Shown here: positions 34,114 to 43,581 of the stretch, piece after piece | Layout: each line of letters opens with the position of its first letter | Position numbering within the stretch: position 1 is the stretch's first letter | Assembly (NCBI GenBank): GCA_002375695.1 | Contig: DFMO01000015.1 | Span: 124,001 to 188,000 of the forward strand | Direction of reading: 5' to 3' | Length of the DNA: 64,000 nt | DNA from: Flavobacteriaceae bacterium UBA3591 | GTDB taxonomy: Bacteria > Bacteroidota > Bacteroidia > Flavobacteriales > Flavobacteriaceae | The notes under the pieces: model-generated | Told to the model about the DNA's origin: nothing | The model's input: only the letters and a program-made list of their open reading frames with translations | Database searches by the model: none | Made by a program: the position numbers and the translations under genes

Positions 34114-34689
34114 TTAAACTTCTTGGGTTTTAAACTTTTTCTGACCCCATTTTTGCAGTAAATAAAACAACCATCCGGTTAGGCCTCCAAAGGCCATTCC
34201 GCTTACAACATCGAGCGGATAATGCACTCCCAGATAAATACGGCTGTACCCTGTTGCAACTGCCCATACTAACAAAATAAATGGTAGGTAGCGATACCAT
34301 TTTTGGAGACTTAACCCAATGAAAACCGCAGCCGCCATAGAGCTTGCCGCATGAGCCGAAAAATATCCAAACCTGCCGCAACCATCGGCTACGTAACGCA
34401 TAATAGGTTGCAGTTCTTCTACTTTGCAAGGTCTGGGACGTTTTATACCGTATTTAAATAGACTAGCAATTTGGTCGGTTGCCGTAATCATTAAAGCCAC
34501 ACAAACCACAATTACGAGTGTTCCTTTTAAACCGTAGTTTTTAAACACTAAATACAACAACAATGCGTATAATGGAATGGACGACCATTTTTCGGTTACA
34601 AAGCGCCAAAATCCATCCCATGCCGGGTTTCCTAGGTTGTTTAAATATAAAAAGAATTCGGTATCGTAATGTAGCAGTTGTTCAAGCAT
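34114..34689 (-). CDS. PAP2-family phosphatase
   Basis: A 191-residue membrane phosphatase with the three PAP2 motifs KYGIKRPRPCK (about residues 74-84), YFSAHAASSMAAA and YSRIYLGVHYPLDV. Five or six helices. Such enzymes dephosphorylate undecaprenyl pyrophosphate or lipid A; either fits its place beside the glycan operon, with which it is convergent. Confidence 0.9.
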   Translation of the reverse strand: MLEQLLHYDTEFFLYLNNLGNPAWDGFWRFVTEKWSSIPLYALLLYLVFKNYGLKGTLVIVVCVALMITATDQIASLFKYGIKRPRPCKVEELQPIMRYVADGCGRFGYFSAHAASSMAAAVFIGLSLQKWYRYLPFILLVWAVATGYSRIYLGVHYPLDVVSGMAFGGLTGWLFYLLQKWGQKKFKTQEV

Positions 34690-34741
34690 GCCTTTCGAAT
34701 TTCTCGATTTTCAATTAAATTATTTCGAGTAAAATTAAAAA

Positions 34742-34972
34742 TTACTCTTCATCGTATTTTGCAATTTCGCGATCGTAAAAATCATTTGCCCCCTGTATAA
34801 GGTTTTCGGCTTCGGCTTCAAGCACTTTTTGATCTTCTTTATCAAAATCTTCCAACCATTCAACTTCGTCATTTTCAAGGTTGATAATAAACCGAGGAAA
34901 CTCTGTGTGAACTACAAAAATTGCTGAAGGATAATCGCTGTTGTCGCCTAGTAAATATTTTGGGAAATCCAT
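34742..34972 (-). CDS. 76-residue acidic hypothetical protein
   Basis: A short soluble protein with no signal peptide. It contains IFVVHTEFPRFIINLENDEVEW as a beta segment (residues 18-39) and an acidic helix with LEAEAENLIQGANDFYDREI. I do not recognise a named family; it is probably a conserved flavobacterial protein. It sits 52 bases upstream of the PAP2 gene on the same strand. Confidence 0.65.
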   Translation of the reverse strand: MDFPKYLLGDNSDYPSAIFVVHTEFPRFIINLENDEVEWLEDFDKEDQKVLEAEAENLIQGANDFYDREIAKYDEE

Positions 34973-35021
34973 TGTTTTTTATTTTGTAAATAAGTTGTTA
35001 TTGACTCTAAATGGGCGTTTT

Positions 35022-36401
35022 TTAGCTCTTACCCAAGCGTATTAATTTTTTTGAAAGATAATTAAATCTAATGAATAACATGATTCCGCTTGCGGTTAAT
35101 CCGGCAAACAATCCTATCCAAATACCCATACTTTTTAAAGGGGTGTGCATACTTAAATAGTATGAGATTGGGAAACCAATAATCCAATAAGCGATAAACG
35201 TAAGTACCGTTGGAATTTTAACATCTTGCATACCGCGTAAGGCTCCTAATGCCACTACCTGCAAAGCATCGGTAAATTGAAAAATAGCCGCAATTATAAG
35301 TAATTGTGAGGCTAAAATTACTACTTCATTATTATCGGCAAATAGCGCTAAATTATCGTAATCGAGAAACATCTTTGGGAGCGATTCATTAAAAATTATA
35401 AATCCGGCCACAAATAGCAACGATAGTAAAGCAGTGAGTAAAAAGATTGAAATAGCAACCCGTCTTAATTCTAAAAAGTTTTTTAACCCCTTTTGATTTC
35501 CTACGCGAATCATTGCCGCCACGCTAAAGCCCATAGCCACCATAAAGGTCATGGATGCGAGGTTAAGTGCAATTTGGTTGGCAGCTTGGGCGTTTTTGCC
35601 CAGGATACCCGACAACCAAACAGCCGAAGTAAAAATTCCAACCTCAAAAAACATTTGCATTGCCGAAGGAAAACCAAGACTCAACAGTTTTTGAAGCATC
35701 GCTTTACTCAATTTGAAAATTTTAATTTCGGTAACAAAATAGCGCGATTTTTCTTTTCGGCTTAATAAATACCACAAGTAGACAACCATGACTACCCGTG
35801 ATGCCAAAGTTCCAATAGCCGCACCAACAACGCCCAATTCTGGCGCACCAAACTTTCCGAAGATAAACATATAATTTAGCAGAATGTTTACCCCATTTGC
35901 AATAAAAGTAGCGTACATTGGGAAACGCGTCATGGACATACCATCGCTAAATTGCTTAAACGCCTGAAAAACAATTAGTGGCACCAACGAAGCTGCAACT
36001 AAAGTTAAATACGGCATGGCTAAGTCTACTACTTCGGGCGGTTGACTCATTACATACATTAATGGTTTTGCAAGCATTACGGTTGCAAATAAAACCAGCC
36101 CTAAAACAATACATAAAAATAAGCCGTGTTTAAATGAAGATTTTCCTTTTTCTCGATTGCCTTCCCCATCGGCTTCGGCAACCAAAGGGGTAATGGCTGT
36201 AGAAAATCCAACCCCCAAACTCATTGCCACAAACATAAAACTGTTTCCTAAAGAGACGGCGGCGAGTTCGGCACTACCCAATTGACCCACCATAATATTG
36301 TCTACTAGCGCAACAACTTGGTGACCTAACATGCCCAAAATTACTGGCGTTGCAAGCTTGGTGTTGTATTTAAATTCTTTGGTGTAATCTGAAAGCGCCA
36401 A
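35022..36401 (-). CDS. MATE-family efflux transporter
   Basis: A 459-residue inner-membrane exporter with about 12 helices in two homologous halves. N-terminal features are LGHQVVALVDNIMVGQLGSAELAA. MATE/NorM proteins export cationic drugs or metabolites in exchange for H+ or Na+. TATCTTTG on the minus strand at 36424-36417 lies 16 bases before the ATG and is a likely -7 element. The substrate is not predictable. Confidence 0.92.
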   Translation of the reverse strand: MALSDYTKEFKYNTKLATPVILGMLGHQVVALVDNIMVGQLGSAELAAVSLGNSFMFVAMSLGVGFSTAITPLVAEADGEGNREKGKSSFKHGLFLCIVLGLVLFATVMLAKPLMYVMSQPPEVVDLAMPYLTLVAASLVPLIVFQAFKQFSDGMSMTRFPMYATFIANGVNILLNYMFIFGKFGAPELGVVGAAIGTLASRVVMVVYLWYLLSRKEKSRYFVTEIKIFKLSKAMLQKLLSLGFPSAMQMFFEVGIFTSAVWLSGILGKNAQAANQIALNLASMTFMVAMGFSVAAMIRVGNQKGLKNFLELRRVAISIFLLTALLSLLFVAGFIIFNESLPKMFLDYDNLALFADNNEVVILASQLLIIAAIFQFTDALQVVALGALRGMQDVKIPTVLTFIAYWIIGFPISYYLSMHTPLKSMGIWIGLFAGLTASGIMLFIRFNYLSKKLIRLGKS

Positions 36402-36645
36402 TTCCTAATTTTTTTGCAAAGATAGTTGTTGTGTCTTTTAGATTGGCTTTGTATTTAAAATAAAAGAACTTATTTGCGCCGTAAAATTTTAAAACCTGTG
36501 TTATAGGCAAAATTGAATTTATTAAATAATTAGGCAATCCAGCCGTAAGCTTATAATGTTTTGTTATAATAATACTTAAAGCACGTTAAACCCCTTTAAA
36601 ATTTCAGTTTCAATGGTTATTTTTAAAAAACGAAAAGAAATTGTT

Positions 36646-36939
36646 ATGAAAAAGAATGAAAATAAAACTGAAGAAAACTTACCCTATAATCCCGAAGTTA
36701 CCAAACACGACAAAGATATTTTAAAACAAGAAAATATTCACGGCGATGGCGGCGACGACCAACAATTACGAGACCGTAATAAAAAGGTAGATTTTGAAGG
36801 AGAAGACCTCGATATTCCAGGTAGTACACAGGCACGAAAGCAAAACAATAAACCGGGATTACCCGATGAAGAAAATCATTTATACAGTCAAGGGGGCGAT
36901 AGAAAAGAAAATCTGGATCGCGATGATTCTGCTTTATAA
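36646..36939 (+). CDS. small disordered acidic hypothetical protein
   Basis: A 97-residue hydrophilic protein rich in Asp, Glu, Lys and Asn, with ENIHGDGGDDQQLRDRNK and FEGEDLDIPGS in the centre and no predicted helix bundle or membrane segment. An in-frame ATG at 36613 would add 11 basic residues. A terminator follows at 36974. I know no assigned function; the composition suggests an intrinsically disordered, perhaps stress-related, protein. Confidence 0.6.
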   Translation: MKKNENKTEENLPYNPEVTKHDKDILKQENIHGDGGDDQQLRDRNKKVDFEGEDLDIPGSTQARKQNNKPGLPDEENHLYSQGGDRKENLDRDDSAL

Positions 36940-36973
36940 CGGCACTAATTATTTTGCATAGAAACTATAACTG

Positions 36974-37002
36974 AGGCATGATTTTAAAAATCATGCCTTT
37001 TT
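36974..37002 (+). terminator. rho-independent terminator after the small acidic gene
   Basis: GGCATGATTTT and AAAATCATGCC pair over 36975-36997 and are followed by T5. Confidence 0.75.
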
Positions 37003-37117
37003 GTTTAAATACACTTTTAATAAATTTTAATCTTCACTAAAAATCGCCTCTTTTTAGATTAGAAACTTAAAAATCGTGTAACTTTGAAGGGTATTTAAAA
37101 AATAAAATTTCCGCCAA

Positions 37118-37573
37118 ATGCAATCTAATGCAACTACGCCAGACCAATATATAGCAGAACTTCCGGAAGACCGTAAGGAAGTAATGCAACAACTTCGCGA
37201 AACCGTAAAAGAAAATTTACCCCCAGGTTTTGAAGAAACAATGCAATATGGAATGATTAGTTATGTTGTACCTCACAGCATTTACCCCGATGGCTATCAC
37301 TGCACACCTACAGATGCACTCCCTTTTATGAGTATTGCTTCACAAAAAAACCATATAAGCGTTTATCATTCGGGTATTTATACAGACCCCGAATTGTTAG
37401 CATGGTTTAAAGCAGAATACCCAAAGCACGCAACTGGAAAGTTAGATATGGGAAAGAGTTGTATTCGGTTTAAAAACCCGAAAAAGGTACCGGTTAAATT
37501 TTTGGGCGAACTCTCTACAAAAGTGACTGTAGATGAGTGGATTTCTACTTACGAAAGTGTTATAAAAAAGTAG
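37118..37573 (+). CDS. DUF1801 family protein
   Basis: A 151-residue soluble protein with the DUF1801 pattern: DQYIAELPEDRKEVMQQLR, EETMQYGMISYV and a C-terminal KKVPVKFLGELSTKVTVDEW block. Its role is unknown. TAACTTTG at 37079-37086 is a likely -7 element, 31 bases before the ATG. Confidence 0.85.
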   Translation: MQSNATTPDQYIAELPEDRKEVMQQLRETVKENLPPGFEETMQYGMISYVVPHSIYPDGYHCTPTDALPFMSIASQKNHISVYHSGIYTDPELLAWFKAEYPKHATGKLDMGKSCIRFKNPKKVPVKFLGELSTKVTVDEWISTYESVIKK

Positions 37574-37620
37574 AATTATTTTTATATCCCTTATTTTTGC
37601 AAGCTTAAAATTCGTGGCTT

Positions 37621-38361
37621 ATGGCACTATCAGATTTTATAATCAATTCGAAAGAAGCGACAATTGGCTTGGATCAAATTCACTTAAGTCCAAAAAACAA
37701 CAAGGCTTTAAGTCAACTTTTAAAAGAGTTTAAACACTTTGAAGTTTTAAACAAGTACAAACTGCCCATTGACAATAAAATTTTTCTATTCGGCCATACT
37801 GGTTGCGGAAAAACAACTACTGCCAAAGCCATTGCAAAGGCTTTAGATAAAAAAATAATTATTTTAAACTTAGGAAATTTTGTTTCCTCTCGTTTGGGTG
37901 AAACCGCTAAAAATATAACCGAAGTATTTAAAAAAGCAGCTCGAGAAAATGCAGTTTTATTTTTAGACGAATTTGATTCGATTGGGAAGTTACGCGATCA
38001 CGGCGATAAAGATTCGGCCGAAATGAAGCGGTTGGTTAATACGGTTATACAGCTAATTGATGAATTGCCAAACAACGTTTTATTAATTGCTGCAACCAAC
38101 CATCCCGCTGTAATTGATACTGCTTTACTAAGACGATTTCAACTTAAATTGCAATTCGAATTACCAAACCAAGAACAATTAGACGCGTATTACGACTCAC
38201 TTTTAATGCAGTTTCCAGAAGCGTTTTGCAACGTAGAAAGAGTTTATAATATTTCGTACGCCGAAGCAAAAGATATAACCTTTAGCGCTGTTAAAAATGC
38301 TATTATTGAACACGAAGAGCACAAAGCAAAAGAAAACCTTCAACAGAAAGTAAAACTGTAA
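37621..38361 (+). CDS. AAA+ ATPase
   Basis: A 246-residue single-domain AAA+ protein with Walker A GHTGCGKTT (about residues 58-66), Walker B AVLFLDEFDS, sensor 1 IAATNHP and arginine finger LLRRFQ. It has no protease, zinc or membrane part, so it is probably a stand-alone remodelling ATPase of Bacteroidota. TATTTTTG at 37592-37599 lies 21 bases before the start. Target unknown. Confidence 0.85.
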   Translation: MALSDFIINSKEATIGLDQIHLSPKNNKALSQLLKEFKHFEVLNKYKLPIDNKIFLFGHTGCGKTTTAKAIAKALDKKIIILNLGNFVSSRLGETAKNITEVFKKAARENAVLFLDEFDSIGKLRDHGDKDSAEMKRLVNTVIQLIDELPNNVLLIAATNHPAVIDTALLRRFQLKLQFELPNQEQLDAYYDSLLMQFPEAFCNVERVYNISYAEAKDITFSAVKNAIIEHEEHKAKENLQQKVKL

Positions 38362-38418
38362 TTGTAGCAATTGTTTCGGGAAGCTTTGTAGTATCTTTAC
38401 TTTTTAAAAATATTCTTA

Positions 38419-39285
38419 GTGCACCCTAAAAATCCTTTTCAAAACAACTACAATTTTGAGGCGTTAATAGCCAACCACCCGCCGTTAAAGGAATTTATAT
38501 TTAAAAATAGCTACGGCAACACAACCTTAAATTTTGCCGACAATAAAGCGGTTATTGCCCTAAATACAGCCCTTCTAAAAACGTATTTTGGAATAAACTT
38601 TTGGCAAATTCCCGAAGACAATCTTTGTCCGCCAATTCCTGGAAGATTGGATTATTTATTACATATAGCCGACATATTTCCTCAAAAAGAAATCAATTTG
38701 CTCGATATTGGTACGGGCGCAAGCTTAATTTATCCAATTTTGGCATCACAACATTTTAATTGGAAATGTGCCGCCAGCGAAGTAAATAAAACGTCTATTC
38801 GCAATGCAGAAACTATAATAAATAAAAATCCATCGCTTAAAAATATTGACCTACGGCAGCAAAAATTTAAAAATCAAATTTTAAATGGAATTATAAAAAC
38901 AACAGATTCTTTTAATGTTGTTGTTTGCAACCCTCCATTTTATAAAAATAAAACCGAAGCCGAAAAACACAACAAACGAAAAGTACGAAACCTGCAATTA
39001 CAGGAGGAAAAACAACATAATTTTGGCGGCCTAAATAATGAGTTGTGGTACAAAGGTGGCGAAGTAGGATTTATAAAAAAAATGGCAGAAGAAAGTGTGC
39101 AATTTAAGCAGCAAGTAGGTTGGTTTACAGCATTAGTTTCGCAAAAAGAAAATATAAAAATAGTTAAAAGAGGTATTAATAAAACGCAGCCAACTCAAGT
39201 AAAAATTGTTGAAATGGCACACGGAAATAAACAAAGTAGGTTTATTGCGTGGACATTTACGCAACTGCAAACTACGAAGATTTGA
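38419..39285 (+). CDS. rlmF: 23S rRNA (adenine(1618)-N6)-methyltransferase RlmF
   Basis: A 288-residue SAM-dependent methyltransferase. It has an N-terminal HPKNPFQNNYNFEALIANHP, motif I LLDIGTGASLIYP and the N6-adenine motif CNPPFYKNKTEA, all matching RlmF, which methylates A1618 of 23S rRNA. The start is the GTG at 38419. Its end overlaps the DUF1853 gene by 37 bases. Confidence 0.92.
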   Translation: MHPKNPFQNNYNFEALIANHPPLKEFIFKNSYGNTTLNFADNKAVIALNTALLKTYFGINFWQIPEDNLCPPIPGRLDYLLHIADIFPQKEINLLDIGTGASLIYPILASQHFNWKCAASEVNKTSIRNAETIINKNPSLKNIDLRQQKFKNQILNGIIKTTDSFNVVVCNPPFYKNKTEAEKHNKRKVRNLQLQEEKQHNFGGLNNELWYKGGEVGFIKKMAEESVQFKQQVGWFTALVSQKENIKIVKRGINKTQPTQVKIVEMAHGNKQSRFIAWTFTQLQTTKI

Positions 39286-40091
39286 CAACTCGAAATTTAG
39301 ACATACTAAACAATTTTATAGCAGCACCCGATTTAATTTTAACTCGAAAAAAGTATCCATTTACAAGTTTTAACTTTAAAGAGGAAACAATTGCCGAAAG
39401 TGAATTTAATTTCCCAAAAAATGCAGTGCTCGGGATGCAAGCCGAAGCTTGTTTTAAAGCTTTTTTAAATAGCTCAAAAAATTATAGTTTATTAGCCGCA
39501 AATCTTCAAATAAATACCGAAAAAGAAACCCTTGGCGAGTTAGATTATATTGTTCAAGATTGTAAGACACAAGAGGTTATTCATATTGAATTGGCTTGTA
39601 AGTTTTACTTATTCGATAAAAATAATGGAGCTTGCGATGAAAAAAAGTGGATTGGCCCAAATAGAAAAGACACGCTTTTTGACAAGCTTGAAAAGGTTAA
39701 GTTTAAACAGTTCCCGCTATTAAATAAAGCGGCTACAATTGAGAAACTAAAAAGTTTAAAAATTGAAATTCCTACCACACAACAACTGTGTATAAAAGCA
39801 TTTTTCTTTATCCCAAAAGAAATAAATAGCGATCAATTTCCAAAAAATATCGCAGAATGCATTATGGGTCATTTTATAAATTACGATGAATTTAGAAATG
39901 AAGTTGCAACCGCAGTATATGCCATGCCAACTAAAAAAGAATGGCTTTTACCTATAGCTAATATTTTAAACTGGTATTCTTTTTCAGAAATATCAGAAAA
40001 AGTAGCACTGCAAATTCGCAATAATAAATCGCCTTTAATTTATAAAAAAACGCCCAATAAAGTGGAGCGTTTATTTGTTGTTTGGTGGTAG
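39249..40091 (+). CDS. DUF1853 family protein
   Basis: A 280-residue protein with MQAEACFKAFLNSS, GELDYIVQD and a HIELACKFYL block: a PD-(D/E)XK-like arrangement (E, D, then E-x-K spacing) typical of DUF1853. Its start is a GTG inside the end of rlmF. The biochemical role is unknown, and the nuclease-like fold is my inference from the motif spacing. Confidence 0.8.
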   Translation: MDIYATANYEDLTTRNLDILNNFIAAPDLILTRKKYPFTSFNFKEETIAESEFNFPKNAVLGMQAEACFKAFLNSSKNYSLLAANLQINTEKETLGELDYIVQDCKTQEVIHIELACKFYLFDKNNGACDEKKWIGPNRKDTLFDKLEKVKFKQFPLLNKAATIEKLKSLKIEIPTTQQLCIKAFFFIPKEINSDQFPKNIAECIMGHFINYDEFRNEVATAVYAMPTKKEWLLPIANILNWYSFSEISEKVALQIRNNKSPLIYKKTPNKVERLFVVWW

Positions 40092-40095
40092 CGCT

Positions 40096-41487
40096 TTATT
40101 TTACGCCGTACGTATCTATCAAATATACAAGGCCCGCCATAGTAGCTGCACCAAGCTCTAACTCGCGTTTGTTAATTTGGTCGAAAGTATCATTTGCCGA
40201 GTGGTGAATATCAAAATAACGTTGTGAGTCTGGTTGTAAACCTGCTAAAACATTAATATTTCCTTTCATAGGTCTAATATCGGCACCGCTGTAACCTTCG
40301 GCAAAAAGATGAATAAAGTAAGGCTCAAAAAGAGGCGCCCACGCACGTATGTGCTTTAAATTGGCATCGTTGGTTTCAAAAGAAAATCCGCGTGGCGTAA
40401 AACCACCGCTATCACTTTCTAGAGCAAAAATGTGATCTTCATTTTTTCTTTTTATTTCTTCGGCGTATTTTAAACCACCGCGTAAACCATTTTCTTCATT
40501 CATAAACAACACTACTCTAATGGTGTGTTGGGGTTTGTAATTTAACTTTTTAAACATGCGTAAAACCTCCATACTTTGCGTAACGCCAGCGCCATCGTCA
40601 TGAGAGCCGTCGCCATTGTCCCAACTGTCTAAATGAGCGCCAACAACCATAAATTTATCTGGGTACACACTTCCGGTAATTTCGCCTATTACATTGTATG
40701 ACAGCACGTCGTCCCAGATTTTGCAATTTTGTTTAAAATAGAATTGCACCTCGGGTTGAAGTTTTAACAACCCACTTAAATAATTGGCATCTTTGGTACT
40801 AATTGCCGCTGCGGGTATACGTTGTGAATCTGGAGTATCTCCATAACTCATTGCACCAGTGTGGGGTTCGTTATCTATTTTAAGTGAGAGCGATCTTACA
40901 ATAGCGCCCACTGCGCCGTATTTTGCGGCTTGGGCAGCACCTGCAAATCGTTGATCTGCTGCTTCGCCATAAGCGTGCCCTGTATGAATGTGTTTGGGCT
41001 GCATAGGTCTATTAAAAAACACAATTTTTCCAGCAATGTTTTCTTCGCCTAAAGTAGCAAGTTCCTTAAAATTTTGAACCTCCACAACTTGGGCTTTAAT
41101 ACCTAAATTGGGTGTAGGCACCGACCCTCCCAAGGCTACAATATTTGTAATATGTTTTTCTCCCGTTGGCGATTCAATATAGGCGTATTCTTTAAAACCA
41201 CGAGTCCATTTTGGCACCATTACGGGTTGTAACCACACCTTGTCTAAACCTAATTTGTTTAGCTCTTCTTCGGTGTATTTAACGGCTAATTCGGCTTCAT
41301 ATGAGCCAGAGAGTCTGCCGCCAATAGTATTTGATAGATAGTCTAACCATTCATACGCTTTCCCATCGGTAAGTGCGGTGTTGTACAATTGACGCAACAT
41401 GGTAGAATCCTTTTCACGGGTTTGCGCAGTACTAATGGTTGTAAAAAATAAAGCAATGGTAACAATGGGGAAAAAGAAAAACTTCAT
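40096..41487 (-). CDS. secreted M28-family metallopeptidase with PA domain
   Basis: A 463-residue exported zinc exopeptidase. Signal peptide 1-22; inserted PA domain about 125-235; catalytic domain with GAHLDSWDNGDGSHDDGAG (His and Asp metal ligands), MNEENGLRG (general base Glu) and HHSANDT near the end. Family members are aminopeptidases or glutamate carboxypeptidase-like enzymes. Last gene of the leftward run with the OMP, sigma-54 activator and PPK2 genes, separated from PPK2 by 44 bases. Confidence 0.9.
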   Translation of the reverse strand: MKFFFFPIVTIALFFTTISTAQTREKDSTMLRQLYNTALTDGKAYEWLDYLSNTIGGRLSGSYEAELAVKYTEEELNKLGLDKVWLQPVMVPKWTRGFKEYAYIESPTGEKHITNIVALGGSVPTPNLGIKAQVVEVQNFKELATLGEENIAGKIVFFNRPMQPKHIHTGHAYGEAADQRFAGAAQAAKYGAVGAIVRSLSLKIDNEPHTGAMSYGDTPDSQRIPAAAISTKDANYLSGLLKLQPEVQFYFKQNCKIWDDVLSYNVIGEITGSVYPDKFMVVGAHLDSWDNGDGSHDDGAGVTQSMEVLRMFKKLNYKPQHTIRVVLFMNEENGLRGGLKYAEEIKRKNEDHIFALESDSGGFTPRGFSFETNDANLKHIRAWAPLFEPYFIHLFAEGYSGADIRPMKGNINVLAGLQPDSQRYFDIHHSANDTFDQINKRELELGAATMAGLVYLIDTYGVK

Positions 41488-41531
41488 TTATATAATTTTA
41501 AAAGAATCTAATTTTTATTTGTTGAAGATAT

Positions 41532-42410
41532 TTAATCGTTTTTAAGACGTTCGCGAAACTCGGAAATCTTTGCTTTTAACTCGGCTTCTAATTCTGGTTC
41601 TTTTATGTCTTTGTATTTTCTAAGTTCTTGTAGCATAATTTCGGCTACAATTACCCGGGCGGTTTTTTTATCGTCTGACGGAATTACATACCACGGCGCA
41701 TGCGGTTTTGAGGTGCGATTTATTGCTTCTTGATAGTATTTTCTGTATTCTTCCCACAATTCTCTCTCGTCTAAATCGCCAGGAGAAAACTTCCAGTTTT
41801 TTTCGGGTTTATTTAATCTGCGAAGCAAACGGTGTTTTTGTTCATCTTTTGAAATATTTAAAAAGAATTTAAAGATGATGGTACCATTTTCGGCAATCGT
41901 TTTTTCAAAATCATTAATTTGTCGGAAGCGTTTATCCCAAAATTCGTTATCGATATCTTTAACAGAGTGAACATCTGGCAAGTTTTCACCTAAAATATAT
42001 TCTGGATGAACACGCGTAACCAAAACATTTTCGTAGTGTGTTCTGTTAAACACACCAAATTTTCCTCTCTCGGGCAGCGCGATGTAATGGCGCCATAAAT
42101 AGCCGTGCCTTTTTTCTAAAGCGGTAGGCGTTTTAAAACTGTGCACTACCACACCTCGCGCATTAAAATCTTTAAAAACTTCGCGAATAAGGCTGTCTTT
42201 GCCAGCGGTATCCATTCCTTGCAAACACACCAAAACCGAATACTTTCCGTGGGCGTAAAGGGTGTCTTGTAATTTGCCCAATTTACGACGTGTTTTACGT
42301 AATTGATCTTTTAATTGGTCTTGAGATGCACCTAAATCAAAACTGTTTAACGAGCCGTCTAAACTTACTTTTTCAGAAACTTTAAAATCATCAATTGTTA
42401 CCGCTTTCAT
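41532..42410 (-). CDS. polyphosphate kinase 2 family (PPK2) enzyme
   Basis: A 292-residue P-loop kinase with LQGMDTAGKDSLIREVF (Walker A), the lid segment VVVHSFKTPTALEKRHGYLW, FNRTHYENVLVTRV and the LRRLNKPEKNWKFSPGD block of PPK2. It moves phosphate between polyphosphate and nucleotides; direction and nucleotide cannot be set from sequence. It starts 7 bases after the stop of the sigma-54 activator gene, so it is probably co-transcribed. Confidence 0.88.
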   Translation of the reverse strand: MKAVTIDDFKVSEKVSLDGSLNSFDLGASQDQLKDQLRKTRRKLGKLQDTLYAHGKYSVLVCLQGMDTAGKDSLIREVFKDFNARGVVVHSFKTPTALEKRHGYLWRHYIALPERGKFGVFNRTHYENVLVTRVHPEYILGENLPDVHSVKDIDNEFWDKRFRQINDFEKTIAENGTIIFKFFLNISKDEQKHRLLRRLNKPEKNWKFSPGDLDERELWEEYRKYYQEAINRTSKPHAPWYVIPSDDKKTARVIVAEIMLQELRKYKDIKEPELEAELKAKISEFRERLKND

Positions 42411-42417
42411 ACCGTTA

Positions 42418-43581
42418 TTATTTGCTTGCGAACAGTTTTACATCTTTTTCGCTAATTTCTTCTCCGCCTAAAATAATTAATCTTTCAACTACATTGCGCA
42501 ATTCGCGTATATTTCCAGTCCAATCGTATTCTTGTAAAAGTTTAATTGCTTTGTTAGAAAATTGCTTTTTTACGGTTCCGTGTTCTGTTGAAATTTTCTT
42601 CGAAAAATAATCGACTAACAACGGGATGTCATCGCGTCTATCATTTAACGAAGGTACTTTTATTAAAATTACGGCAAGCCTATGGTATAAATCTTCTCTA
42701 AAATTACCTTCGGCTATTTCCTTTTTTAAATCTTTATTAGTGGCTGTAACTACGCGTACATCGACCTTTATATCTTTATCGCTCCCCACGCGTTGCACTT
42801 TATTTTCCTGCAGAGCTCTAAGTACTTTGGCTTGGGCCGAAAGGCTCATATCTCCTACTTCATCTAAGAAAATAGTACCGCCATTAGCAGCTTCAAATTT
42901 TCCTGCTCGGTCTTTATTAGCCGAAGTAAAAGCCCCTTTTACGTGTCCAAAAAGCTCACTTTCAATAAGTTCGCTGGGGATTGCAGCACAATTTACTTCA
43001 ATCATTGCACCTTTGCTTCTATCGCTTTTTTGGTGAATCCAGTGTGCTACCAATTCTTTTCCTGTACCGTTGGGACCGGTAATTAATACTCTAGCTTCGG
43101 TAGGTGCCACTTTTTCGATCATATCTTTTATATGAACAATTTCGGGCGATTTACCTATCATTTGGTAGTTTTTAGACACTTTCTTTTTAAGACGTGTATT
43201 TTCAACTACCAATTCTTTTCTATCGAGTGCAATGCGCACAGTATTTAATAATCTATTTAAATCTGGTGGTTTCGAAATATAATCAAAAGCTCCAAGTTTC
43301 ATAGTATTTACGGCAGTTTCAAGGTCGCCGTGCCCCGAAATCATTACCATCGGGATTTCGGGTTTTATCTTTTTTACAGCTTCTAAAACCTCAACGCCGT
43401 CCATTTTTGGCATTTTAATATCGCAAAGCACCAAATCGAAATCTTCGTTTTTAATCATTTCCATCCCAGACAGCCCGTCTTCGGCTTCAAAAAGCTCGTA
43501 GCCTTCGTTTTCTTCGGAAAGAATTTTTACTAAAACCCTCCTAATTGCTGCTTCGTCTTCTATAATTAATATTCGTGCCAT
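42418..43581 (-). CDS. NtrC-type sigma-54 response regulator lacking a DNA-binding domain
   Basis: A 387-residue protein with a receiver domain (residues 1-120; phospho-acceptor in LVLCDIKMPKMDG), AAA+ domain (about 140-370; Walker A GPNGTGKE, Walker B GTIFLDEVGDM) and a loop reading GAFTSA in place of the usual GAFTGA that contacts sigma-54. It ends just after the AAA+ region with EISEKDVKLFASK, so the Fis-type HTH is absent. The gene is not visibly truncated: PPK2 starts 7 bases later. It overlaps the OMP gene by 1 base. It may work from solution or through a partner. Confidence 0.9.
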   Translation of the reverse strand: MARILIIEDEAAIRRVLVKILSEENEGYELFEAEDGLSGMEMIKNEDFDLVLCDIKMPKMDGVEVLEAVKKIKPEIPMVMISGHGDLETAVNTMKLGAFDYISKPPDLNRLLNTVRIALDRKELVVENTRLKKKVSKNYQMIGKSPEIVHIKDMIEKVAPTEARVLITGPNGTGKELVAHWIHQKSDRSKGAMIEVNCAAIPSELIESELFGHVKGAFTSANKDRAGKFEAANGGTIFLDEVGDMSLSAQAKVLRALQENKVQRVGSDKDIKVDVRVVTATNKDLKKEIAEGNFREDLYHRLAVILIKVPSLNDRRDDIPLLVDYFSKKISTEHGTVKKQFSNKAIKLLQEYDWTGNIRELRNVVERLIILGGEEISEKDVKLFASK

